NCBI RefSeq assembly: GCF_900108335.1
Contig: NZ_FNVT01000001.1
Coordinates: forward strand, 248,001-312,000
DNA length: 64,000 bases
Direction of reading: 5' to 3'
Origin: Nonomuraea solani
Lineage (GTDB): Bacteria > Actinomycetota > Actinomycetes > Streptosporangiales > Streptosporangiaceae
A program made the position numbers and the translations under genes. Positions 36,500 to 45,808 of this stretch are shown in pieces. The notes beneath the pieces were generated by a model. It saw only the letters and a list, made by a program, of their open reading frames with translations. It was not told the origin of the DNA and ran no database searches. The stretch's first letter is position 1, and every line of letters starts with the position of its first letter.

Positions 36500-38416
36500 A
36501 TGTCGGAGATTACGGATTTACGGGCAGAGGATCCCGCCGAAGTCGCGGGATACCGGCTGACCGGACGGCTGGGGCGCGACGTCTTCGCCGGCACGTCCTC
36601 CGTCGAAGAAGCCGTGGTCGTGCGGCTGCTGCCGGAGGAACTGCGGGTCGAGGTCTTCCTGCGGGCCATGGAGCCGCTGCGGGAGGCGTCCGCGGTCGGC
36701 ACCGCGCAGATCCTCGACATGGGGCGGCAGGACGGCCGGGCCTACCTCGTCACGGAGTTCGTCGAGGGGGGCACGCTCGAAGCCGCCGGCGGCTCGCTCG
36801 ACGGCGTGGGGCTCTACCGGCTGGCCGCCGGGACGATCACCGCGCTGGTCGCGCTGCACCAGGCCGGGCTGGTGCACGGCGACATCCGGCCGGGGACCAT
36901 CCTGCTCGGCCCCGACGGGCCGCGGGTGGTCGACGCGGGGCTGGCCAAGGCGCTGGCGGAGGCGGCCATCGCCACCAGGAAGGTGGAGGTGCCCGCCTAC
37001 ACCGCGCCCGAACGGTTACGCGGGGCGGACGCCGAGTCCGCCGCCGACGTGTTCTCGTGGGCGGCGACCATGGTGTTCGCCGTCAGCGGGTCGTCGCCCT
37101 TCGAGGGCGGCTCGATGGCCGCGACCGTCGATCGCATCACCGGCGGTGAGCCTGATCTGCCCGATCTGGGCGAGTTGCACGGCCTGATCGCCGCCTGCCT
37201 GGCCAAGGACCCGGCCGCGCGGCCCGCCGCCAGCGAGGTGTTGTTACGCCTGGTCGGGCAGACGTCGTTCCTGACAGGACGGGTGGAAGGCCCCGCGCCG
37301 CCGGTCCAGCAGACCCGGCCGCCGGCCCGGTGGCGCGAGGGAGTGCCGGCGTTGATCGCCGCGTTCGCCGCGGGGGCGCTCGTGTCGGGCGTGAGCGTGT
37401 ACGCCCTGGCCGGTGATCGCCCGCCACCCACCAATGCAGCCGCGACGAAGCCGCCCACCGCCGCCGCGGCCACGCCCACGATCACCTCGTCGGCGACGGA
37501 GGCACCGCTGGAGGACGCGGAGAAGAAGGCGGCCACCGACACGAAGCTGCCGACGACCGGCGTCACTCTGCACGAACACCCCAAAGACCCCGTGCGCCTG
37601 GTGGCCTACCTGGAGCCCAGCGACAAGTTCACGGCCTACGCCAGGGACAGGTCAGGTGGGTTCAAGGCCATGGGGGCGACCGAGCAGCCCATGGTCGCGC
37701 CGAACGGCGACTGGGTGGCGCTCAACCCCATGATCAAATTTCAGAGCTCCGAGCTGGACCAGGTCAAGTTCTCCAGGTTCTCCACCGGCGAGTCCTTCGT
37801 GGTGAACACGGTCAAGAAACCCCTGCAGACCATGAGCCCCGTCTGGTCGAGGGACGGTACCAAGATGCTGTTGTCCGTCCACGACCCGGAATCCGAGCCA
37901 CGGCGGATTGTCGGCTTCGTGGTCGTCGACGTGACCGCCAGGACGTCCGTGCACGTCGAGACCGAGTACACCGACAACCCCTCCTTGCCCTACACCTTCA
38001 CCCCCGACGGCTCGATCGTCCGGGGTTACTGGGACGGCAAGCGCGGCGGCGTCGCGTATTACGACATGTCGGGCGAGGTCACCAAGACGCTGCACTGGGT
38101 CGGCCTGCCGCGCGGCGTCAACTGGTTCTCTCCCTCCGGCAAGAGGCTGGCCACCGTCTGCCCGGCCGGCAAGGCGTACTGCGTCTGGGACGCCAAGACC
38201 GGCGCCCGGCTGGCGACGGTGCCCTACACCGACGACGAGGGCAGCTTCCTCGGCTGGTTCAACGACAAGCATCTGCTCACGGAGGAGCCCGGCAAGAAGA
38301 AGGGCACTCAGGTCGTCAAGATCGTCGATTTCCTCGGCGGCACCCGACGCGTGCTGGCCGACATCGCGAACGACAAGCCCTTCCTCTTCCAGTACGCCCC
38401 CGTGCCCCGCTCATGA
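36500..38416 (+). CDS. Membrane-anchored pseudokinase with an extracytoplasmic beta-propeller-like domain
   Basis: 638 residues. The N-terminal domain follows a Ser/Thr kinase fold, but the Gly-rich loop is replaced (GRLGRDVFAGTSS), the VAIK lysine is Arg42 in VVVRLL, the catalytic loop reads HGDIRPGTILL (Asp128 kept, Asn replaced by Thr) and DFG reads DAG. Phosphotransfer is therefore unlikely. A membrane segment lies near 280-303, then a Pro/Thr linker and about 290 extracytoplasmic residues with repeated blades (VWSRDGTKMLLSV, FSPSGKRLATVC). The neighbour is an intact paralogue of the same length, coupled by ATGA. This product probably acts as a regulatory or scaffold partner of that kinase (inference). 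Confidence 0.85.
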   Translation: MSEITDLRAEDPAEVAGYRLTGRLGRDVFAGTSSVEEAVVVRLLPEELRVEVFLRAMEPLREASAVGTAQILDMGRQDGRAYLVTEFVEGGTLEAAGGSLDGVGLYRLAAGTITALVALHQAGLVHGDIRPGTILLGPDGPRVVDAGLAKALAEAAIATRKVEVPAYTAPERLRGADAESAADVFSWAATMVFAVSGSSPFEGGSMAATVDRITGGEPDLPDLGELHGLIAACLAKDPAARPAASEVLLRLVGQTSFLTGRVEGPAPPVQQTRPPARWREGVPALIAAFAAGALVSGVSVYALAGDRPPPTNAAATKPPTAAAATPTITSSATEAPLEDAEKKAATDTKLPTTGVTLHEHPKDPVRLVAYLEPSDKFTAYARDRSGGFKAMGATEQPMVAPNGDWVALNPMIKFQSSELDQVKFSRFSTGESFVVNTVKKPLQTMSPVWSRDGTKMLLSVHDPESEPRRIVGFVVVDVTARTSVHVETEYTDNPSLPYTFTPDGSIVRGYWDGKRGGVAYYDMSGEVTKTLHWVGLPRGVNWFSPSGKRLATVCPAGKAYCVWDAKTGARLATVPYTDDEGSFLGWFNDKHLLTEEPGKKKGTQVVKIVDFLGGTRRVLADIANDKPFLFQYAPVPRS

Positions 38417-40329
38417 ACCCGCCGACCGCGAAAGACCCGGCCCAGATCGACGGCCACCGCGTTCTGGGGCGGCTCGGGGAGGGTGGCCAGGGCGTCGTCT
38501 ACCTGGGTGAGGCGGCCGACGGGAGACGGGTCGCCATCAAGATGCTCGGGGCCGGGCTCGACGACCCCGAGGCGCGGGCGCGCTTCCGGCAGGAGATCGG
38601 GTACGCGCGGCGGGTCAAGGCGTTCTGCACGGCGCAGGTGCTGGCCAGCGGCGAGCTGGGCGGCACGCCGTACGTGGTGAGCGAGTACGTGGACGGGCCT
38701 TCGCTGGCCGAGGTGATCCGCGATCGCGGCGCCCTGCGCGGGGCGGAGCTGCGGCGGCTGGCGATCGGGACGCTGACCGCGCTGGCCGCGATCCACCAGG
38801 CGGGCGTCGTGCACCGGGACTTCAAGCCCGGCAACGTGCTGCTCAGCAGGGACGGGCCGCGCGTGATCGACTTCGGCATCTCCAGGGCGCTGGAGGAGGC
38901 GGAGTTCGACGCGGAGCACCTCGTGGGCACGCCGCCGTACATGGCGCCTGAGCAGTTCGCCGGTCACCTGGCCGGGCCTGCGGCGGACCTGTTCGCGTGG
39001 GCCTCCACGATGGTGGCCGCCGCGACCGGGAAGCCGCCGTTCGGCGTGGGCGACGTGCCCGCGCTGATCCATCGCATCATGCACGCCGAGCCGGAGTTCG
39101 GCGACCTCGACGGCGAGGTGCGGGAGCTGGCCGCGCGCTGCCTGGCCAAGGACCCCCGCGCCCGCCCCACGGCGACGCGGGCGCTGCTCACGCTGCTCGG
39201 GGACCGGGTGCCGGAGCAGGTGCTGCGGGACACCGGTGAGCAGCGGCTGCTGGCCGAGGGGCAGCAGTCCGCCGCGCCTCCCGCACGCGTGCCCGGCAGA
39301 CGGTGGTGGGTGGGTGCCGCCGCGGTGGTCACGGCGGTGGCGGTCGCGGGCGCCGTCCTGTACTTCAGACCCGCCCCGGCGCCGCCGGCCGCTCCCACGC
39401 CGAAGCCGGTGGCCGTGCCGGTGCCGCGGCAAGGCCTGCTGGCGCCGGCCTCCGTTTCCGAGCTGAAGATCCCCGAGACGGGCGTCACGCTGCACGAGAA
39501 CCCCGCCGATCCGGCCTGGGTCTCGTCCTACGTCGACCACCGCCCCGGACGCAACGATCCTTCGTACGTACGGGATCCCAGCGGTAAGTCCTTCGCCTAC
39601 TTCGGCAGCTTCGCCGAGCCGATCGTCTCGCCCGGAGGCGGCTACGTGGCGTCCCTGTCGGTCACGAGGGTCAATCGGACCGACTACGAGACCATTCTCC
39701 TGCGCGATCGCGCCACCGGACGGGATCGGGACATTCGCACGGTCGACAAGCCCGACACGGTGTACGGCACGGCGTGGTCGGCGGACGGGCGACGGCTGCT
39801 CGCCACGGTGTTGGACGATCGGCGCAAGCCGCGCGTGCCCGTCGGTTTTCTGGTCATCGACCCGGTCGGCGGGTCCGTCACCAGGACCGAGACGGAGGAC
39901 GGCGGCACCGGCACGTACGCGTGGGGCGCCGACACCGACACCGTGCTGCACGAGGCACGGGGTGGCGTGATCCGGGTGCTGAAAGTGGACGGCACGTTGC
40001 TGCGCTCTTTCCCCGGCAAGGGCACCCTGCTGCCGGGAGGCGCGGATCGCACCCCGTTCGGGACGGTCTTCACGACCACATGTCCCAAAAAATCGTCGTA
40101 CATCTGCTTCTGGGACCTACAGACCGGCGCCGCGAAGGGCGACACGCGCCTGCCCAAGGGCGGCGCCTTCCACGGGTGGCTGGACGAGCGGCACTTCATG
40201 GTGACCAAGCCCGCCGGCAAGAACGCCGAGGTGGCCATGATGGACACCAAAGGCCGGGTCGTCCGCGTGCTCGTCGACGGACCCGCCGAAGAGATGAAGT
40301 CGGTGGTGGTCTGGTTCACCCGGAAGTGA
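38413..40329 (+). CDS. Serine/threonine protein kinase with an extracytoplasmic beta-propeller-like domain
   Basis: 638 residues, active-site complete: GEGGQGVVYLG loop, Lys43 in VAIK, HRDFKPGN with Asp136, DFG with Asp153, APEQF and DLFAWA. A membrane segment at about 296-318 is followed by a linker and an outside domain resembling WD/TolB-like blades (WSADGRRLLATV, TGTYAWGADTD). The outer region parallels that of the adjacent pseudokinase, sharing ETGVTLHENP/TTGVTLHEHP at its start. The start codon overlaps the pseudokinase stop, giving matched amounts. The convergent PP2C gene may reverse its phosphorylations (inference). Confidence 0.93.
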   Translation: MNPPTAKDPAQIDGHRVLGRLGEGGQGVVYLGEAADGRRVAIKMLGAGLDDPEARARFRQEIGYARRVKAFCTAQVLASGELGGTPYVVSEYVDGPSLAEVIRDRGALRGAELRRLAIGTLTALAAIHQAGVVHRDFKPGNVLLSRDGPRVIDFGISRALEEAEFDAEHLVGTPPYMAPEQFAGHLAGPAADLFAWASTMVAAATGKPPFGVGDVPALIHRIMHAEPEFGDLDGEVRELAARCLAKDPRARPTATRALLTLLGDRVPEQVLRDTGEQRLLAEGQQSAAPPARVPGRRWWVGAAAVVTAVAVAGAVLYFRPAPAPPAAPTPKPVAVPVPRQGLLAPASVSELKIPETGVTLHENPADPAWVSSYVDHRPGRNDPSYVRDPSGKSFAYFGSFAEPIVSPGGGYVASLSVTRVNRTDYETILLRDRATGRDRDIRTVDKPDTVYGTAWSADGRRLLATVLDDRRKPRVPVGFLVIDPVGGSVTRTETEDGGTGTYAWGADTDTVLHEARGGVIRVLKVDGTLLRSFPGKGTLLPGGADRTPFGTVFTTTCPKKSSYICFWDLQTGAAKGDTRLPKGGAFHGWLDERHFMVTKPAGKNAEVAMMDTKGRVVRVLVDGPAEEMKSVVVWFTRK

Positions 40330-40336
40330 CCCCGCG

Positions 40337-41407
40337 TCAGCTCGGGCGCCGGCGCTGGTCGTCGGCGACCGGCGCGGCCTCGGGGATGACGGGTAACGGG
40401 GCCGGCTGGGCGAGGATCAGGGTCAGGTCGTCGGTGGCCTCCGAGCCGTCGGTGTGCTCGCGCAGCAGGCCGAGCACCTCGCGCAGCGACTCCTCCAGCG
40501 TGGCCTGGGTCAGGGCGGCGTGCAGGCGCTCGTCGAGGGGCAACTCGGCGCCCGCGCGGTCGCGGGCCTCGGTCAGGCCGTCGGTGAACAGCAGCAGGCG
40601 GTCGGAGGGCAGCAGCCGGACGCGCCACACGTAGGGGTCGGGCGACAGGCCGAGGGGACGGCACGGGCGCGGCGGGTGCAGGGCCCGCAGACGGCTGTCG
40701 ACGCGGATCGGGGCCGGGTGGCCGCAGTTGACCAGCAGGACCCCGCCGGGCACGAACTCGGCCAGCAGCACCGTCACGAAGTCCTCAGGCCCGAGGCCGG
40801 GCGCGAGGTGCGCGTCGAGGTCGCGGGCCAGGGCGGCCAGGTCGGGCGCCGTGGCCGCGGTGCGGCGGAACGCGCCCAGCAGGCTCGCACTGAGATGGGC
40901 GGCGTCCAGGCCGTGCCCTTTGACGTCACCGATGATCAGGCGCGGGCCGGTGGGCGTGGCCACGGCGTCGTGCAGGTCACCGCCGATGCGGGCGGTGGCG
41001 GCGGCCGAGCGCGTGAACGCGGCCAGCCCGACCCCGGCCAGCTCGGCCGGGAGCGCGGGGATGATCGCCGACTCGGCTATGCGGGTCATGCGCGCCAGAT
41101 CGCCGCGGTTACGGGCGTGGGCGCGGGCGGTCACGACGGCCCACAGCCCGCCGGTGGCCACGATCAGGGCGCGTACGAGGTGGTGCGGAAGGTCGGTCTC
41201 CTCCACCGCGGGCAGCAGCAGCGCCAGGGCGAGCGCGGAGGCGGCGGCGAAGGTGGTGCGGCCGGGGGTCAGGTAGTGGGCGGCGGCCAGCGGCCCGACC
41301 AGCAGCAGCCCGGACAGGGAGAGCGTGGCGTAGGCGGCGTCCGCGAGCGCCACCACCACCTCGGCCAGCAGCAGCGCCAGCAGGAGCCGGCGCTGGCGAC
41401 TGGTCAC
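40337..41407 (-). CDS. Membrane PP2C (SpoIIE-type) phosphatase
   Basis: 356 residues from GTG 41407. Three hydrophobic segments in the first 90 residues anchor the protein. The SpoIIE/PPM domain has ATARIGGDLHDAV, LIIGDVKGHGLDAAH, FVTVLLAEFVPG, LLLFTDGLTEARD and ATDDLTLIL. It dephosphorylates serine or threonine in partner switching. It faces the kinase gene tail-to-tail with a 7-base gap and is divergent from the STAND gene. Its C-terminus is Pro/Ala-rich. Confidence 0.9.
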   Translation of the reverse strand: MTSRQRRLLLALLLAEVVVALADAAYATLSLSGLLLVGPLAAAHYLTPGRTTFAAASALALALLLPAVEETDLPHHLVRALIVATGGLWAVVTARAHARNRGDLARMTRIAESAIIPALPAELAGVGLAAFTRSAAATARIGGDLHDAVATPTGPRLIIGDVKGHGLDAAHLSASLLGAFRRTAATAPDLAALARDLDAHLAPGLGPEDFVTVLLAEFVPGGVLLVNCGHPAPIRVDSRLRALHPPRPCRPLGLSPDPYVWRVRLLPSDRLLLFTDGLTEARDRAGAELPLDERLHAALTQATLEESLREVLGLLREHTDGSEATDDLTLILAQPAPLPVIPEAAPVADDQRRRPS

Positions 41408-41536
41408 GGATCGGCGCGGGATGGGAACTCCTTGGGCCGTTCTGGGTGATGAGTAGCCACCTTCTCACTTTTAGTAACGGTGCGGGGGTGATTCCGGCAA
41501 ACTAGGGGTCAGGCCGAGTCATGTGAGGTGACGATC

Positions 41537-43696
41537 GTGCAAGCAAGCCCGTGGCAGGGAAATCTGCCCAGCGAGACCACGACACTGATCGGGCGCCGTG
41601 AGGAGGTGTCGGGGCTGCGGGCCCTGTTCGGCGGGTCGCGGCTGGTGACCGTCACCGGGGTCGCGGGGGTCGGGAAGACCAGGATCGCGCTGCGCACCGC
41701 CGCCGAGATGCAGGGCGATTTCGCCGACGGGGCCTGGCTGGTGTCGCTGTCGCCGCTGGCGGAGGGCAGCGCGCTGCCGTACGCGATCGCGGAGTCGCTG
41801 CCGATGACCGACCAGAGCTCCCGCCCGGTGACCGACGTGCTGGCCGACTACCTGGCCGAGCGCGAGCTGCTGCTGGTCCTCGACACCTGCGAGCACCTGG
41901 CCGAGGCGTGCGCGACGGTGGTCGAGACGCTGCTGGCCGCCGCGCCCCGGCTGCGCGTGCTGGCCACAAGCCGCCGGCCGCTGGGCTGCCGGGACGAGCA
42001 GGTCTTCCCGGTGGAGCCGCTGCCGGTGCCCACCGGCGCCGGCCGGGCGGGCCGCGACCCGGACCGCGACCTGGACCGCGACCTGGACCGCGGCGCGGAC
42101 GGCGACCCGGATGGCGACCCGGATGGCGACGCGGTGGCGCTGCTGGCCGACCGGGCCGCGGCGGCGGTCCCGGGCTTCGAGGTCACCGAGGAGAACCGGG
42201 ACGCCGTGATGCGCGTGTGCCGGCGGCTGGAGGGGCTGCCGCTGGCCATCGAGCTGGCCGCCGCCCGGCTGCGCGAGCTGCCCATCGAGCGGCTGGCCGA
42301 GCGCCTGGAAGACCGGTTCGACGTGCTCGGCACCACCGACCACAAGGTCTACGACGCCGACCCGCCCTGGCACCAGGCGCTGCGCACCGCGATCGGCTGG
42401 AGCCACCAGCTCTGCACCCCCGCCGAGCGGCTGCTGTGGGCGCGGGCCTCGGTGTTCGCCGGCGGCATCGACCCGGCGGCGGTGAAGGAGGTCTGCGCCG
42501 ACGACCGGCTGCCGACCTGGCAGATCCCGCAGCTCCTGGAGTCGCTGGCGGACAAGTCGATCCTGGTCTGGGAGCCGACCGGCGGCGGCGACCGCTACCG
42601 GATGCTCGACACCATCCGCGAGTTCGGCGCGATCTGGCTGCGAGACCTGGGCCAGGACGAGCGCCTGCGGCGCCGGCACCGCGACCACTATCTGGCGCTG
42701 GCCCGCGAGGGTGACGCCCGCTGGATCGGGCCCGACCAATACTCCTGGTACGACAGGATGACGGCCGAGCACGACAACCTGCGGGCGGCGCTGCAGTTCA
42801 GCCTGGCCCGGCCGGAGGGGCACGCCGCGATCGAGCTGGCCGGGGCGCTGTGGTTCTTCTGGTATCCCTGCGGGTTCCCCAAGGAGGGGCAGCACTACCT
42901 CGAACGGGCCCTCGCCCAGGACCGCGAGCCCGGGCCGGCCCGCAACAAGGCGCTGTGGGCCTGCGGCTTCGCCATGATGTGCCAGGGCGAGGAGGTCCTG
43001 TCGGAGAAGCTGGCCGTCGAGTGCGCGGCCGAGGCCGAGCGGCTGGGCGACGTGGAGGCGGCGGTGGCGGCCAAGGGCACCCTCATGTGCGCCAGGCTGC
43101 TCGCGGGGGACCATCCGCGGGCGGGTGAGCTAGCCAGGGAGCTGATCGACGAGGCCGATCCGGCGGTGCTCGCGTTCACCACGCTCATCGCGCTCAACGC
43201 CTACGGTCTCATCCAGACGGTCACCGGCCGGTCCGAGGAGGCCATCGCCACGCTGGAGCGGCTGCGGGTGCTGTGCGACCGGCATGGGGAGCGCTGGCAG
43301 CGCGCGTACGGTGACGTGCTGCGGGCCCAGGCCGAGATGGCGGCGGGGCGGGCCGCGAAGGCGCAGGCGTACGCGCGGGAGGGCCTTGAGGTGAAGTGGC
43401 GGCTGCACGACAGCGTGGGGATGGCGATGGCGATCGACGTGCTGGCGCCGGCCGCGTTGGCGGCCGGGCAGGGCGAGCGGGCGGCCCGGATGCTCGGGCT
43501 GGCCGAGCAGATCTGGGGCACGCTGGGCAAGCAGCAGGTCGGCCTGCCGGAGCTGGTCGCCGCCCGCCGGGCCTGTGAGAACCAGGTTCGCGGCGTGCTG
43601 GGCGATCCCGCCTACGACAGCGCGTTCCAGGCTGGCCGCGATGCCGACCTGGACGCGGGCGTCGCGTACGCGCTGGGCGGACCCGCGCCGCGTTGA
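41537..43696 (+). CDS. STAND (NB-ARC) ATPase with TPR-like repeats, lacking a DNA-binding domain
   Basis: 719 residues from GTG 41537, which has GAGG 8 bases upstream; GTG 41528 is an alternative. Walker A GVAGVGKTR, Walker B LLLVLDTCEHL, sensor TSRRPLG and the ARC winged region AERLLWARASVFAGG are typical of AfsR/LuxR-type STAND regulators. The C-terminal 350 residues are helical repeats. Such proteins generally have an N-terminal SARP or C-terminal LuxR HTH. Here the protein ends shortly after the helical region (YALGGPAPR) and neither is present. A low-complexity Asp/Arg/Gly insertion (about 175-200) encoded by 12-bp repeats lies just after the ATPase sensor. It may titrate partners or have lost its regulator end. 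Confidence 0.87.
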   Translation: MQASPWQGNLPSETTTLIGRREEVSGLRALFGGSRLVTVTGVAGVGKTRIALRTAAEMQGDFADGAWLVSLSPLAEGSALPYAIAESLPMTDQSSRPVTDVLADYLAERELLLVLDTCEHLAEACATVVETLLAAAPRLRVLATSRRPLGCRDEQVFPVEPLPVPTGAGRAGRDPDRDLDRDLDRGADGDPDGDPDGDAVALLADRAAAAVPGFEVTEENRDAVMRVCRRLEGLPLAIELAAARLRELPIERLAERLEDRFDVLGTTDHKVYDADPPWHQALRTAIGWSHQLCTPAERLLWARASVFAGGIDPAAVKEVCADDRLPTWQIPQLLESLADKSILVWEPTGGGDRYRMLDTIREFGAIWLRDLGQDERLRRRHRDHYLALAREGDARWIGPDQYSWYDRMTAEHDNLRAALQFSLARPEGHAAIELAGALWFFWYPCGFPKEGQHYLERALAQDREPGPARNKALWACGFAMMCQGEEVLSEKLAVECAAEAERLGDVEAAVAAKGTLMCARLLAGDHPRAGELARELIDEADPAVLAFTTLIALNAYGLIQTVTGRSEEAIATLERLRVLCDRHGERWQRAYGDVLRAQAEMAAGRAAKAQAYAREGLEVKWRLHDSVGMAMAIDVLAPAALAAGQGERAARMLGLAEQIWGTLGKQQVGLPELVAARRACENQVRGVLGDPAYDSAFQAGRDADLDAGVAYALGGPAPR
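42055..42130 (+). repeat. 12-bp tandem repeats inside the STAND gene
   Basis: Two unit types, GACCGCGACCTG and GGCGACCCGGAT, each repeat two or more times in frame and encode an RDLD/GDPD run between the ATPase core motifs and the ARC region. Same theme as the 36-bp array in the histidine kinase: expansion at a domain junction. Confidence 0.8.
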
Positions 43697-43722
43697 TCAG
43701 AGCAGGGGTTGGTTCCGGGCGG

Positions 43723-44172
43723 TCAGTCCCAGGCGGCGGGGTCGGCGGCGAGCTGGCGGATGCGGTCGGGCAGGGCGCCGGTCGCGACCTGGTCGAGCGT
43801 GACCTCCTCCAGGATCGAGCGCTCGGTGGCCCGCAAGGCGATCCACACCTGCTGCAGCGACTCGGCGGGCCCTCGGTAGCCCACGTGCTCGGGCCGCTCG
43901 CCCCGGACGTTGGCCAGCGGCCCGTCCACGGCCCTGATCACGTCGGCGAGCGAGATGTCGGCGGCGGGCCTGGCCAGCACGTAACCGCCCTCCGGCCCCC
44001 GCTGCCCGCGCACGAGCCCGGCGCGGCGCATCTGCAGCAGGATGTTCTCCAGATATTTGGGCGGCATGTCCTGCTCCTTGGCGAGCTCGCCCACGGTGGT
44101 CGGGCCCGCACCGGCCGCGGCTAGTTCGGCGGCGGCACGCAGGGCGTAGTCGACTCGAGCGGAAAGGCGCAT
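43723..44172 (-). CDS. Rrf2-family transcriptional regulator without cysteines
   Basis: 149 residues. The N-terminal winged HTH MRLSARVDYALRAAAELAA and TVGELAKEQDMPPKYLENILLQMRRAGLVRGQRGPEGGYVL is diagnostic of Rrf2. The region that carries the iron-sulfur ligands in IscR, NsrR and RsrR has no cysteine; none occurs in the whole protein. It therefore probably senses a small molecule (CymR-like) or a protein partner. It converges on the STAND gene and is divergent from the first ROK gene. Confidence 0.9.
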   Translation of the reverse strand: MRLSARVDYALRAAAELAAAGAGPTTVGELAKEQDMPPKYLENILLQMRRAGLVRGQRGPEGGYVLARPAADISLADVIRAVDGPLANVRGERPEHVGYRGPAESLQQVWIALRATERSILEEVTLDQVATGALPDRIRQLAADPAAWD

Positions 44173-44441
44173 GTTCTCGATTATCCCTCCTGGTCAACAC
44201 TGGTTAGGCGCAAGGTCGTCAGAACGGGCAGGTGATCCGAATACGGAACGTATGAAACGGCCGCTGATCGGGCGGGGATACACGCAGGACGTCGAACAGG
44301 AGTACGATGCCGAGCGCGAGCATGACCCATCGGGGTGCGGGGGATGGTCATGAGGAATCCTCGTGTTCACCTGCGGCTGCACGCAAGGGCCGGAGCGCTA
44401 AACTTCCAACAACCTTTTCCGATTTGACGGCGGGATTCAGC

Positions 44442-45623
44442 GTGGAGCGACGCCCTGGTGTGCCCAGACTGCTCAGGGAGATCAACGACCGGGCCGCGCT
44501 GGAATTGCTACTGGCCACCGGCCCCATGACGCGGGGCCAGATCGGTGACCTGACCGGCCTGTCCAAGGTCACGGCCTCGCAGACGCTGGCCAGGCTGGAG
44601 GAGCGCGGCCTGGTCGAGGTGGTCGGCACCCAGGTCGGCGGGCGCGGTCCCAACGCGGCCCTCTATTCGGTGATCCCCTCCAGCGCGTACGTGGCCGGCC
44701 TGGAGGTCGGGCCCGAGCTGGTCTCCGCCGTGATCGCCGACATCCACGGCCACACGATCGCCGAGGTAACCGTCGAGCCCGACGGCCAGGACGACCCCGT
44801 CGCGGTGGTGCACGGCGCGATCACGAAGGCGTGCCGCAGCGCCAAGCTCAGTATCTCCAAGCTGCGCGGCGTGGTGATCGGCACCCCTGGCGTGGTCGAT
44901 CCGCGCAGCGGCGACATCCGGTTCTCCTTCGACCTGCCGGGCTGGCACGAGGGCATCCACGAGGCGCTGGCCGGTGACCTGCGGCGGCAGGTGACGATCG
45001 AGAACGATGTCAACCTGGCCGCCATCGCCGAGCGCGCCGACGGGGCGGCCAAGGGGGTCGGCGACTTCGTGCTGCTGTGGGCCAGCCGTGGCCTGGGGCT
45101 GGCCATCATGCTCGGCGGGCGGCTGCACCGGGGGCGTTCGGGGAGCGCGGGGGAGATCGGCTACCTGCCGGTGCCCGGGGTGCCGTTGCCCGAGGACATC
45201 CGCACGCAGCCGGGGCGGCTGCCGTCGCTGGCCGGAGGGCTGCAGTCGCTGGTCAGCGCGGAGGCGGTGACCGAGCTGGCGCGGGGCTACGGGTTCGCGG
45301 CCGCCAGTGCCACCGAGGCCGTCAAGGTGGCGGTGGCGGCGGGGGCCAGTGGTGAGCCGATGCTGGATGAGATCGCGCATCGGCTGGCGCTGGGGGTGGC
45401 GGCGGTGTGCGTGATCCTCGACCCTGGGCTGGTGGTGCTGGCCGGGGAGGTCGGGCATGCGGGTGGGGCGGCGCTGACGTCCCGGGTGGAGGAGGCGGTG
45501 GCGCGGATCTGCCCGGTGCGGCCTCAGGTGGTCACCACTACGGTGACGGACAAGAACCCGGTGTTGCGGGGGGCGGTGCTGGCTGCTCTCGATCAGGTTC
45601 GGGAGGAGCTCCTGGCTCCGTAG
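44442..45623 (+). CDS. ROK-family transcriptional regulator (first copy)
   Basis: 393 residues from GTG 44442, chosen because the paralogue at 50627 begins at the same point (PRLLREINDRAALELLL). N-terminal winged HTH with GQIGDLTGLSKVTASQTLARLEERGLVE; the sugar-kinase-like domain has TIENDVNLAAIAERADG (catalytic-type Asp kept) and SGSAGEIGYLPVPG. The CxCGxxGC zinc motif of classical ROK proteins is absent here and in the paralogue. It is probably a repressor for the amino-sugar genes at 45.8-50.5 kb, which it faces tail-to-tail. Confidence 0.9.
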   Translation: MERRPGVPRLLREINDRAALELLLATGPMTRGQIGDLTGLSKVTASQTLARLEERGLVEVVGTQVGGRGPNAALYSVIPSSAYVAGLEVGPELVSAVIADIHGHTIAEVTVEPDGQDDPVAVVHGAITKACRSAKLSISKLRGVVIGTPGVVDPRSGDIRFSFDLPGWHEGIHEALAGDLRRQVTIENDVNLAAIAERADGAAKGVGDFVLLWASRGLGLAIMLGGRLHRGRSGSAGEIGYLPVPGVPLPEDIRTQPGRLPSLAGGLQSLVSAEAVTELARGYGFAAASATEAVKVAVAAGASGEPMLDEIAHRLALGVAAVCVILDPGLVVLAGEVGHAGGAALTSRVEEAVARICPVRPQVVTTTVTDKNPVLRGAVLAALDQVREELLAP

Positions 45624-45662
45624 ACCACCGTCCGCGCCACCCCGCCGTACTTCGGTACATGT

Positions 45663-45678
45663 CCCTTTGGAGAAAGGG
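45663..45678. terminator. Small hairpin between ROK and nagZ
   Basis: CCCTTT (45663-45668) pairs with AAAGGG (45673-45678) over a GGAG tetraloop in the 185-base convergent gap. A second, weaker GTAC-ttcg-GTAC hairpin is at 45647-45658. The rest of the gap is G-rich low complexity. Bidirectional termination is plausible but weak. Confidence 0.35.
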
Positions 45679-45808
45679 GCGGGGGATGGCGCAGGTCCGT
45701 TGGCACTGAAAGGCGTGGAGTGGTCCCGGTCCCAAGGGCGGGTGGGGGCCCGGGTCCGTTGGTGGCGCGAGAGACCCGGACGGTGGCGCAGGGGCCTTGG
45801 GGAGGGCG

